DNA from: Dongia_B sp035539215
Lineage (GTDB): Bacteria; Pseudomonadota; Alphaproteobacteria; Dongiales; Dongiaceae
DNA length: 64,000 nt
Reading direction: 5' to 3'
NCBI GenBank assembly: GCA_035539215.1
Contig: DATLIX010000165.1
Span: forward strand, 11,595 to 75,594
Position 1 is the first letter of the stretch, and the number at the start of each line of letters is the position of its first letter. The notes below the pieces were generated by a model, which was not told the DNA's origin, did no database searches, and worked only from the letters and a program-made list of their open reading frames with translations. The translations under genes were made by a program, and so were the position numbers. Of the stretch, positions 42,054 through 49,262 are shown one piece after another.

Positions 42054-42428
42054 ATGGAAAGCATGCTCTATGCTGAAACCTTGCGAACAGGCGCCCAGCG
42101 CCGCCGACATTCGTGGGCGGCGATGTGCCTGGTCGCGGTCATGTCGGCGGGCGCAATGGGCGCCGTTGCCGGCTGTTCCGTCACCAGCGGGCAGGAGACC
42201 ACCGGCCAGTATGTCGATGACGCCACGATCACCACGAAGGTCAAATCGGCGCTGGCATCCGATGGCGGCGTGACGCTGGCCAATCAGGTGGGTGTTGAAA
42301 CCGGCCAAGGGGTCGTTCAGCTGAGCGGCTTCGTGCCGAGCGCAGCGGATAAGGAGCGGGCGGCGGACATTGCCCGGTCGGTCAAGGGCGTGAAAAGCGT
42401 CACCAACGATCTCGTCATCCAGCCGTAA
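42054..42428 (+). CDS. BON domain lipoprotein
   Basis: A 124-residue lipoprotein. The signal peptide ends at MGAVAGCSV with a lipobox Cys, after a long n-region. The BON domain covers residues about 55-123 (DDATITTKVKSALASDGGV, QGVVQLSGFVPSAADKERA, VKGVKSVTNDLVI), as in OsmY-like proteins that associate with phospholipid. TGAGGAGAG precedes the start. An EcfG-type promoter upstream suggests induction under general stress. A terminator follows. Confidence 0.88.
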   Translation: MESMLYAETLRTGAQRRRHSWAAMCLVAVMSAGAMGAVAGCSVTSGQETTGQYVDDATITTKVKSALASDGGVTLANQVGVETGQGVVQLSGFVPSAADKERAADIARSVKGVKSVTNDLVIQP

Positions 42429-42452
42429 ACCACGCGCCTGCCGATGTTGCGG

Positions 42453-42483
42453 AACGGGCCGGTCCTTTCAGGATCGGCCCGTT
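42453..42483 (+). terminator. Terminator after BON lipoprotein gene
   Basis: AACGGGCCGGTCC-TTTCA-GGATCGGCCCGTT forms a 13-bp stem with one G-T pair, followed by TTTCGTT. Confidence 0.75.
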
Positions 42484-42487
42484 TCGT

Positions 42488-42511
42488 TAGAGCCGGACCG
42501 ATCCGGCTCTA
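42488..42511. repeat. Dispersed palindromic repeat, minimal copy E
   Basis: TAGAGCCGGA-CCGA-TCCGGCTCTA is a perfect 10-bp inverted repeat. The right half equals the end of copy A (GATCCGGCTCTAG), so this looks like the termini of the same repeat family. The stop codon of the convergent GNAT gene lies within it. Confidence 0.6.
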
Positions 42512-43015
42512 CCTGTTCCACCAATCTGCTTCTGGCGCGGTATCGTCGGTGTCGTCCAACCATTTATGCATCAGCATCATGGCGATGCCGGAAGGCTCGA
42601 CCGGTCGCAGCATCTCGAAGCCGCAGCGGCGATAAAAGCCGATCGCTGTCAAAGACGCGGCGACGGTGAGCGAACGGATGTCGGCGCCGCACGCCAGGCC
42701 CTCGACGGCTGTTATCAATTGCCGCCCGATCCCATGACGTTGATGCACCGGCGCAACGAAAAGGCTGCGTACCGTACCGCTGGCATAGCCGATTGTGCCG
42801 ACGATCTCGGCATCTGCTTCCGCAACGAACATTTCGCGGGCGCGAATCATTTGCCCGACCCGCGGTGCGCTGTAAGTCGCCGCCATCCAATCGATAACCG
42901 ATGTTGTGTAATCGGAAGCGTTGGTGTGCCGCAAAGCCTCGGAGATCAACCGGCTGATTGCCTCGGCATCGGAGGGCAGGGCGGCCCGCAGCTTGGCTTG
43001 AGCTTGAACAGTCAT
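42509..43015 (-). CDS. GNAT family N-acetyltransferase
   Basis: A 168-residue acetyltransferase. The acetyl-CoA binding motif A is in SLFVAPVHQRHGIGRQLI (Q/RxxGxG/A as RHGIGR), followed by SLTVAASLTAIGFYRRCGF, typical of GNAT. The ATG at 43015 is set by GAGGAC upstream; a GTG nine bases earlier is too close to that site. Substrate unknown. Its stop codon falls in a palindrome of the dispersed repeat family. Confidence 0.88.
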   Translation of the reverse strand: MTVQAQAKLRAALPSDAEAISRLISEALRHTNASDYTTSVIDWMAATYSAPRVGQMIRAREMFVAEADAEIVGTIGYASGTVRSLFVAPVHQRHGIGRQLITAVEGLACGADIRSLTVAASLTAIGFYRRCGFEMLRPVEPSGIAMMLMHKWLDDTDDTAPEADWWNR

Positions 43016-43235
43016 GATCGGCACGTCCTCGTCACCCGATCAGCATGACATGGCCGGGGCTTGACGACAACGGCGTCGGTCGATAAGGATGTCCCCCGCA
43101 TCAAGAGTTGGGTCGACGCCCAACACCAACCTGCGACCCGCGCAAGGTGGTGCCTCGAACGAGGGATGTGGCCGGTCCGGCAACGAACGGGAATCAGCCG
43201 CTGCGTCTACCCTCCTGATCGTTGGGAGGTTTTTT

Positions 43236-43568
43236 ATGTCCACTTGTCATGAGGCCGACGTGAATTCGGCGCTTCCGGAGTCCTGTGCCTACGGCCTTGC
43301 CCGGGTCATCGGTCCGCAGGACGAGGCAGTGTTCCTGACCAGCGGCAATTTCGCGGACCGGTTGGGGCGTCGGCAGAATTGCGCCTTCTATGCCGTCATC
43401 CATCGCCGCTTCGGCACCTGGACCCATGTCTATCGCGTCGTGCCGGCCGACCGGCTGCACGGGTTCGTGGTCTATCTCGAACGGGCCTTTGCCGGCGAGG
43501 CGATTGCCATCGCCCGCGATTGGCTGCGTCTGGCAGTGGCGACGGATGCGAGAGCGCGATCATTTTAG
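43236..43568 (+). CDS. Hypothetical protein ending inside a repeat
   Basis: A 110-residue protein with no recognised family. GGGAGG six bases before the ATG gives a strong start. The sequence has normal globular composition (for example GRRQNCAFYAVIHRRFGTWTHVYRVVPADRLHG). Its last five residues (RARSF) and the TAG stop are encoded by repeat copy C, so the native C-terminus may have been changed by insertion of the repeat. It is convergent with znuB. Confidence 0.6.
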   Translation: MSTCHEADVNSALPESCAYGLARVIGPQDEAVFLTSGNFADRLGRRQNCAFYAVIHRRFGTWTHVYRVVPADRLHGFVVYLERAFAGEAIAIARDWLRLAVATDARARSF

Positions 43569-43687
43569 ATGGAAGCCGGCAAGCTTCCACTTAAAACGTG
43601 AATCGCCCTCTATCTTATTGAAGAGAGGCGGATTCACGCTTCACACAGCACCGCGAAGCGATTCCGTGTGAAGCGATCCCACTCTAA
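43551..43687. repeat. Dispersed palindromic repeat, copy C
   Basis: This 137-bp copy fills the space between two convergent genes. It has the first dyad TGGAAGC / GCTTCCA, a second weak dyad around CTCTATCTTATTGAAGAGAG, and a third hairpin CGCTTCACAC (43637-43646) with GTGTGAAGCG (43666-43675). The TAG in its 5' part ends the hypothetical gene, and CTA at 43684-43686 gives the TAG stop of znuB on the other strand. Confidence 0.85.
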
Positions 43688-44493
43688 GCGGGGAGGCGGC
43701 CGAACCGGAGCCGGCGGCTGACGGCGAGGCTGAGGAAATAGCCGGCGGCACTCAAGGCGGTGATCCAGAAACTGGCCGGCCAATCGCTTTCATAAGCGAG
43801 GGCGATGCCGCCCCAGGCCTCGATCAGGGCGAGAAGAGCGGAGAGCGCGACGCCGCGGCTGAGCCGCGAGGTCAGCTGCTGCGCGGTTGCCGCCGGACCG
43901 ACCATGAGGGCGAAGACCAGCAGGACACCGACGACCTGGGCGCAGGCCGCCGTGGTCAGCGCGACGATGCCGAGAAACAGCATCGAAACAAGCCGGGGAT
44001 TGACGCCCTTGGCCTCGGCCAGTTCAGGCTGCAGGCTGCTGAAAAGCAGCGGCCGGGCCACTACCGCCAGGGCCAGCAGGCAGACCGCAGCCAGGACCGC
44101 GAGAACGGCAAGGGTCGAGAGATCGACGCCGAAGACATTGCCGAACAGCAAGGCGGTGGCCTGGGTCGCATAGGCAGTGAAGAAGTGCAGGAACAGCAGG
44201 CCGATGCCGAGCGACAGCGACAGGACGACGCCGATCGCTACGTCACGGCCATTCAGCCGGTCACCCAGCACCCCCATGCCAAGGCCGGCCAGCAAGGTGA
44301 AGGCAATCAGTCCCGCCAGGGGCGAGGTGCCGAGAAGGACAGCGCCGGTCGCACCCGCAAAGCCGACATGTGAAAGCGCGTGGCCGGCAAATGTCTGGCC
44401 GCGCAACACCAGGAAATACCCGACGATGCCCGCGAGCAGGCCAACGATGCCGGCGGCGCCGAAAGCGTGGCGCATGAAATCATAGTCGAACAT
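43684..44493 (-). CDS. znuB: Zinc ABC transporter permease
   Basis: A 269-residue ABC-3 family permease with about eight membrane segments. Typical features are LRGQTFAGHALSHVGFAGATGAVLLG near the N-terminus and ACAQVVGVLLVFALMVGPAATAQ. It forms the membrane channel of the znu system. It starts 18 bp after znuC. Its stop codon is provided by the end of repeat copy C. Confidence 0.9.
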   Translation of the reverse strand: MFDYDFMRHAFGAAGIVGLLAGIVGYFLVLRGQTFAGHALSHVGFAGATGAVLLGTSPLAGLIAFTLLAGLGMGVLGDRLNGRDVAIGVVLSLSLGIGLLFLHFFTAYATQATALLFGNVFGVDLSTLAVLAVLAAVCLLALAVVARPLLFSSLQPELAEAKGVNPRLVSMLFLGIVALTTAACAQVVGVLLVFALMVGPAATAQQLTSRLSRGVALSALLALIEAWGGIALAYESDWPASFWITALSAAGYFLSLAVSRRLRFGRLPA

Positions 44494-44511
44494 GGCGGTC
44501 TTTCATGTGCA

Positions 44512-45420
44512 TCAGCCGTGTCCGGCGCCCCGTCGATCGGCCTGCGGACGGTTTTGGTCATGGCCGTGGTCGTCATGGCCATGATCATGATCGTGGTCAT
44601 CTTCATGCTGATGTGCATGATGCTCGAGATCCAGCGGCCCGGACATCACGAAGATCCGTCCGCGCAGTCGTATGACATCGATTTCGGCGCCATAGAGGCG
44701 GGAGAGCACCGGGCCGGTAATGACCTCGTCTACCTGACCGAGGGCTGCCTGCCCGCGACCGAGATAAAGCACGCGATCGATGGCGGGCAGCAGCGGATTG
44801 AGTTCATGCGCGCTGAAGAGGACGGCAATGCCAAGGCGCTGCTGCACCTCGCGCACCAGATCGACGACCGCACTTTGATGATTCGGGTCCAGGCTGATCA
44901 GCGGTTCGTCGAGCAGGAGCAGCTTCGGCTCCCCGAGCAGCGCCTGGGCCAGCAGCAGCCGCTGCCGCTCGCCGCCCGATAGGCTGTTGATGGGACGGTC
45001 CGCCAGCGCTTCCGCACGCACCAGAGCAATTGCTTCGGCAACCATCTGGCGGCGCCTGCGATCCGGCAGGGGCAGGCCCCAGCGATGGCCGTCGCTGGCT
45101 GCCGCCACGAAGTCCCAGCCGCACAGATTGATCTGTCCGGCCTGGCTGCGAAACTGCGGCATATAGCCGATGGCGGGATTGCCGCGCCGGGCGGTTTCGC
45201 CGAGCACGCGCAAGCTGCCGCCGGTGGCCGGAATCAATCCCAGCAAGGCGCGCATCAAGGTGGTCTTGCCAGCGCCGTTGGGGCCGAGGACGCCGATGAA
45301 TTCGCCGGCGCCAATACTGAGACTGATATCTTTCAGGATGGTACGACCGCCCATGGCAAGCGTCACGTGATCGAGGTCGATTGCGGCATCCGGTTGTTGC
45401 GGCGAAATTTGCCCCCTCAT
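44512..45420 (-). CDS. znuC: Zinc ABC transporter ATPase with His-rich tail
   Basis: A 302-residue ABC ATPase with Walker A GPNGAGKTT, signature LSGGERQR and Walker B LLLLDEPLISLDP. After the ATPase core, residues 267-302 form a tail with 11 histidines and many Asp residues. Such tails can bind zinc in the cytoplasm; here it might sense or buffer the imported metal. The gene is 43 bp after znuA and 18 bp before znuB in an operon under a Zur-like box. Confidence 0.9.
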   Translation of the reverse strand: MRGQISPQQPDAAIDLDHVTLAMGGRTILKDISLSIGAGEFIGVLGPNGAGKTTLMRALLGLIPATGGSLRVLGETARRGNPAIGYMPQFRSQAGQINLCGWDFVAAASDGHRWGLPLPDRRRRQMVAEAIALVRAEALADRPINSLSGGERQRLLLAQALLGEPKLLLLDEPLISLDPNHQSAVVDLVREVQQRLGIAVLFSAHELNPLLPAIDRVLYLGRGQAALGQVDEVITGPVLSRLYGAEIDVIRLRGRIFVMSGPLDLEHHAHQHEDDHDHDHGHDDHGHDQNRPQADRRGAGHG

Positions 45421-45463
45421 GATCGCGATGCGGACCTCGCAGACATGTGCCGTGCCGGCGTCA

Positions 45464-46348
45464 TCACGGTTGCTTCGTCGCGGTCAGGGCCTGGTCGAGG
45501 TCGGTCAATTGCTGCAGCATCCATTCCTGATAGGTGTGATCCGCCGGCTCGGTTTCACTGACGCCGACGACCGGAACCTTCGCCTTCTTGGCGATGTCGA
45601 GCAGGCGTTGCGACAGGTCATCGCTGGTCTGCCGGTTGAAGATGAGCACATGGACGCGACGCTGCGCCAGATCATCCTGGAAGGCGCCGATATCGACAGC
45701 ACTGGGTTCGGTGTCATTCATCACGGCGAGCTGGAACCTGTCGTTGCGCATAGCCAGGCCTATATCGGCAGCCATATAGCCGAAAACCGGTTCGGTCGCC
45801 GTGACCGGCGTTCCGGCATAAGCCTTACGCATCGCCGCTATCTTTGTCGACAGGGGTTGGAGGCTGCCGAGGAAATTAGCCAGGCGACTTTGGTAATCGG
45901 CGGCATGGGCGGCGTCAAGCCGGGCGAGCGCGGCGGCGATCGCTTTGGCGGCCTGGGCCACGTTGTCGAGCTTATACCAAAGATGCGGATTGTCGCCGGA
46001 CTTCGCCTGCACCAGATCAGCCACCACCACGACCATGCGGTCGGCCGCGGGGGTCGCCTTCAGCAGCTTTTCCATCCATGGGTCGTAATCGGCGCCGTTC
46101 AGAATGACGAGCTTTGCCGTCGCCAGGGCACGGCCGGTCGACGGACTGGCTTCGAATAGGTGCGGATCCTGGTCGGGGTTGCTGAGAATGCTGGTCACCT
46201 GAACAGCCGGCCCGCCGAGCTGTCGCACGATGTCGCCGTAAAAGTTCTCTGCCGCGACGACGGGCAGTCCGTCCGCCATGGCTGCTTGCAGGGGAAAGAG
46301 GGCGAAAAGCAAAGCGATGAGGGGAAATAGCAGACGGCGCAATGACAT
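45464..46348 (-). CDS. znuA: Zinc/manganese ABC transporter substrate-binding protein
   Basis: A 294-residue periplasmic cluster A-I (TroA/ZnuA) binding protein. The signal peptide ends at AAMADGLP. Probable metal ligands are His63 (DPHLFE), His122 (NPHLWY), then Glu186 (TEPVFGY) where zinc-specific members usually have His, and an acidic residue near 265-267. There is no His-rich loop. The third-ligand Glu is more usual in manganese-type proteins, but the Zur-like box and partner genes favour zinc. The gene leads the operon. Confidence 0.85.
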   Translation of the reverse strand: MSLRRLLFPLIALLFALFPLQAAMADGLPVVAAENFYGDIVRQLGGPAVQVTSILSNPDQDPHLFEASPSTGRALATAKLVILNGADYDPWMEKLLKATPAADRMVVVVADLVQAKSGDNPHLWYKLDNVAQAAKAIAAALARLDAAHAADYQSRLANFLGSLQPLSTKIAAMRKAYAGTPVTATEPVFGYMAADIGLAMRNDRFQLAVMNDTEPSAVDIGAFQDDLAQRRVHVLIFNRQTSDDLSQRLLDIAKKAKVPVVGVSETEPADHTYQEWMLQQLTDLDQALTATKQP

Positions 46349-46380
46349 GGATTACCTGCTCGGGAAGGTTGGAAGAAAAG

Positions 46381-46395
46381 TGTTATATTATAACA
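46381..46395. promoter_or_regulatory. Zur-type box upstream of znuA
   Basis: TGTTATATTATAACA is a perfect 7-1-7 palindrome 33 bp before the znuA start codon. It matches the alphaproteobacterial and enterobacterial Zur pattern built on TGTTATA-N-TATAACA. Zinc-loaded Zur should bind here and repress znuACB. Confidence 0.8.
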
Positions 46396-46510
46396 TAATG
46401 ATTTGTCCAGCCGGAATTCGCTGACTGGTCGCCAAAGGCGCGATTATTTGCGCGACGGCGCTCCTTGGCCGCATTGTCCGCCCTGCCGGCAGACGATAGA
46501 CTCTCAGCCG

Positions 46511-46532
46511 CATGGTCGGACTCCAGACCATG
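46511..46532. promoter_or_regulatory. Inverted repeat upstream of the ferritin-like gene
   Basis: CATGGTC-GGACTCCA-GACCATG is a perfect 7-8-7 dyad 39 bp before the start codon. It could be an operator. No known regulator pattern was matched. Confidence 0.35.
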
Positions 46533-46570
46533 TTTGCATCGTCAGAGTGCGGAGGAGGTAGAAGTAGCGG

Positions 46571-47440
46571 ATGAGCCTTGAAGGCGATCGCATATCCGCG
46601 GCTGATGGACTGCGCCGACACAATTCGCCTTCCTTCCGCGTCGGTTCTCCGGCCCATAAACAGGCCTTCTGCCGCATGCTCCTCGACACCCATGATCCGT
46701 ACCGGCCGGCGGTCATTGCCTGGCCGCAACTGGATGCGGCGGCTTACGCCCGCCTGTCCGGCCTGCCGATCTGGAATATCGCCGTGCAGGTGGAAGGCCG
46801 TGCCGCGCAGGCCGTGCGGAGCTATGCCGTGTCGATCAGGGACCCCTTGCTGCGTGACGCCGTCGCCCTGGATGGCGAGGAAGAGGCGCGGCATAGGGAG
46901 GTCCTCAGCAAGATGGTCGGGTTTTATGGGATCAAGCTCGACCCTGAACCGGACTATCCCGTCCCAGGTGATCCGGAATGGGCGTGGCTGTGCACCGGCT
47001 ACGCCGAATGTGTCGACAGCTTCTTTGCCTTTGGCTTGTTCGCGTTCGCCCGGCAATCGGGCTTCTTCCCGCCGGAACTGATCGAGACCTTCGAGCCGGT
47101 CATTCAGGAAGAATGCCGCCACATCCTGTTCTTTGTGAACTGGCTTGCCTGGCATCGCCGCCAGCTCAATCCGGTGGCCCGGATTCGCTTCAATTTTCGC
47201 TGCCTGCTCGTCTACCTGAAACACATCCGTGGCCGGATCGACACGGCAAGGCAGGTTGAGGGCAATAAGAACTTTACCGCCACGGCGAGCAAAGCCGTCA
47301 GCAACGATTTCAAAATCCGCGAGTTGCTTCAGGTATGTCTCGCGGAAAACGATCGTCGCATGGCCCGTTACGACCGCCGGTTGATCCGCCCGCGTTTCAT
47401 TCCGATCCTGGTGAAACTGGCCTTGGTCTTTATTCGCTAA
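46571..47440 (+). CDS. Ferritin-like domain protein
   Basis: A 289-residue protein with a probable ferritin-like helical bundle. Two ExxH-type metal motifs are visible, DGEEEARHREVLSKM near residue 105 and IQEECRHILFFVNWLAWH near residue 180, spaced as in diiron proteins. GGAGGAGG gives a strong ribosome-binding site. The C-terminal part is basic with hydrophobic stretches (FIPILVKLALVFIR). The reaction is unknown; it could be an iron oxidase or a diiron hydroxylase. It may be cotranscribed with the next gene, 26 bp away. Confidence 0.75.
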   Translation: MSLEGDRISAADGLRRHNSPSFRVGSPAHKQAFCRMLLDTHDPYRPAVIAWPQLDAAAYARLSGLPIWNIAVQVEGRAAQAVRSYAVSIRDPLLRDAVALDGEEEARHREVLSKMVGFYGIKLDPEPDYPVPGDPEWAWLCTGYAECVDSFFAFGLFAFARQSGFFPPELIETFEPVIQEECRHILFFVNWLAWHRRQLNPVARIRFNFRCLLVYLKHIRGRIDTARQVEGNKNFTATASKAVSNDFKIRELLQVCLAENDRRMARYDRRLIRPRFIPILVKLALVFIR

Positions 47441-47466
47441 CCCCGCCGTCTAAAAGGAAGAAATCG

Positions 47467-47772
47467 ATGTTGAAGAACACCATCTGCCTGGCCCTGGCGC
47501 TGGCCTTGTCGAGCGGCAGTCAAATTTTCCTCGCTGTCCCGTCACAGGCCACCGCGACGATCCTGCTTGCCGATTGCGAAGCCGGGGTGAAGATCGACGG
47601 CACGAGCCTGGAGCAGACCAAGAAACGGATCGAGGCGGCGGGCTACACCCAGGTCAAGGATCTGAAGAAGGGCTGTGACAATGTCTGGCACGGAACGGCC
47701 GTCAACAAGGACGGCGTCGGCGGCAATGTCATGGTGACGCCGCAAGGCGAGGTGATGCCGGAAGGCAATTAA
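47467..47772 (+). CDS. Small secreted protein, PepSY-like
   Basis: A 101-residue protein with a signal peptide (MLKNTICLALALALSSGSQ onwards, cleavage near residues 27-30). The mature part has the form KKRIEAAGYTQVKDLKKGCDNVWHGTAVNKDG, like one half of a PepSY domain, and two cysteines. AAAGGAAG precedes the start. It follows the ferritin-like gene by 26 bp. Function unknown; likely periplasmic. Confidence 0.7.
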   Translation: MLKNTICLALALALSSGSQIFLAVPSQATATILLADCEAGVKIDGTSLEQTKKRIEAAGYTQVKDLKKGCDNVWHGTAVNKDGVGGNVMVTPQGEVMPEGN

Positions 47773-47906
47773 GTCGCAGCAGCAAATCCGGGATTGCTAT
47801 TTCATAGAGGCCGGCGCCATATTTCCGCCAGCTTTAGGTGGTTTGGTGACGGGCGGCGCAGGTCCGCTTCAACGGACCACGCTGCAACGAATGGGCCGAT
47901 CACCGG

Positions 47907-48935
47907 ATGGCTGGGCAGAACCCGAGACGTTTTCAACGAAGCATAAGCCGCGGGCGCATGGCCTTGTTCGCGGCTTTGCCGTTGTTTGCGTTTCCGTTCG
48001 CCGCAGCCGTTGCCGATCCGGCGGCAACCGGCGCCCAGCTTTATCTCAATGTGTCTGGTGACGGCCTCAACGACAAGCTCTCGAGCAGCAGTGCCGATGG
48101 CGGCGCGCTCGGCGCCGACGATACGGCAAGCGCCAGTTCGAGCAAGAAGATCGATCTGGGTTCGGTCCCCTTTACCGTCTCGACGGCAGATTCCACCGGC
48201 GGCTGGGGGGCGGTACTTGGCGGCACCGGTCAATATGTCGTGCCGCTCTCCGACGGCTTTTCCCTGGTCAATCACGGCGCTTTCACCAAGTCGCAAACAT
48301 CGAGCGGTTTTTTGGGCGCCACCTCGGCCGATGCCGGGCCGGGGCTGGAATATCGTGAGGGCAATCTGGCTCTGGCCCTGCAGCCGGATGTCGGCGTTAC
48401 GCTGCAAAGCGAGGCGCTGCAGCAACTCGATTATGGCCTCAGCAGTTCGCTGTCGAAGGATCTGATGGCCGGCCTGACGGCGACCACGACGACCGGCTAT
48501 ACGATCCAGGGCGGGGCGGATGGCGATAGCCGGTTGGCCCACGCCAGCACCGCCCTCAGCTACGCATTGCCAGATAAGATCAAGCTCGGCCTCGGCTATC
48601 AATTGGAGCAGACGCTGAGCAGCGGGAACCAATTGCTCTCGGGCCAGCAGGGGCCCTCGCTGACGGCTGAGATTCCGGTGACGGACAGCGTCAAGCTCGG
48701 GACAAGCTACTCCTACAATTCGACGGCGACCGACAGCGACAGCCTGGACCTGACCGCCAAGCATCGCGATACGTCACAGACCCTCGGTCTTTCGGCCGAT
48801 TGGGATGTCGGCGCCCAGATCAATGCCGATGTCAAGTTGAGCGCGAAGGTCGACGTCTCGCGGGCGACCGAATACGGTTCCAATAGCGCCGAACTGCAGC
48901 AGGCGGGCTCGGTCGGCATGCAGATGAAATTCTGA
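47907..48935 (+). CDS. Predicted outer-membrane beta-barrel protein
   Basis: A 342-residue exported protein. A signal peptide (residues about 18-36) is followed by strand-rich sequence full of Ser, Gly, Thr and Asp with alternating hydrophobic residues, and the chain ends in Phe (GMQMKF), the usual mark of an outer-membrane barrel. No named family is recognised. The start could be 47907 or ATG 47958; neither has a strong ribosome-binding site. The acidic Ser-rich segment at residues 55-80 may be a periplasmic or surface loop. It stands alone. Confidence 0.7.
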   Translation: MAGQNPRRFQRSISRGRMALFAALPLFAFPFAAAVADPAATGAQLYLNVSGDGLNDKLSSSSADGGALGADDTASASSSKKIDLGSVPFTVSTADSTGGWGAVLGGTGQYVVPLSDGFSLVNHGAFTKSQTSSGFLGATSADAGPGLEYREGNLALALQPDVGVTLQSEALQQLDYGLSSSLSKDLMAGLTATTTTGYTIQGGADGDSRLAHASTALSYALPDKIKLGLGYQLEQTLSSGNQLLSGQQGPSLTAEIPVTDSVKLGTSYSYNSTATDSDSLDLTAKHRDTSQTLGLSADWDVGAQINADVKLSAKVDVSRATEYGSNSAELQQAGSVGMQMKF

Positions 48936-49037
48936 CGATAGCCGGCAGGATAGAGAGCCGTAGAGTCGTCGATCCCCGCCATTCCCCCCGCCATTCCTCC
49001 GCGCCATTGACCACGCCGCCCAAATCACTATAACTCC

Positions 49038-49229
49038 GCTTGATGGTTCCCCGACGGCTGAAGTCCAGGGGATTAATAGGGAACACGGTGCGGACGACCC
49101 AGAAGGGGCCTAAACCGTGGCTGCCCCCGCAACTGTAAGCGGATAGCCTGTACCCTCGATGCCACTGGGTTCGCCCGGGAAGGCGGGATGCAGGCACTGA
49201 CCCGCGAGCCAGGAGACCTGCCATCGAGT
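49038..49229 (+). promoter_or_regulatory. Cobalamin riboswitch
   Basis: The aptamer is nearly complete by eye: TGATGGTTCCCC at the 5' side, AGGGAACACGGTG, the core CCGCAACTGTAAGCGG (49127-49142), CCACTGGG, GGGAAGGCGGG, and the B12 box GAGCCAGGAGACCTGCC (49206-49222). It ends about 35 bp before the NiCoT gene. Binding of adenosylcobalamin should turn off expression of the transporter. The expression platform probably involves the ribosome-binding region GCTGAGG. Confidence 0.93.
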
Positions 49230-49262
49230 CATGACTGTGCCGGCAACCGGGTGGGCTGAGGC

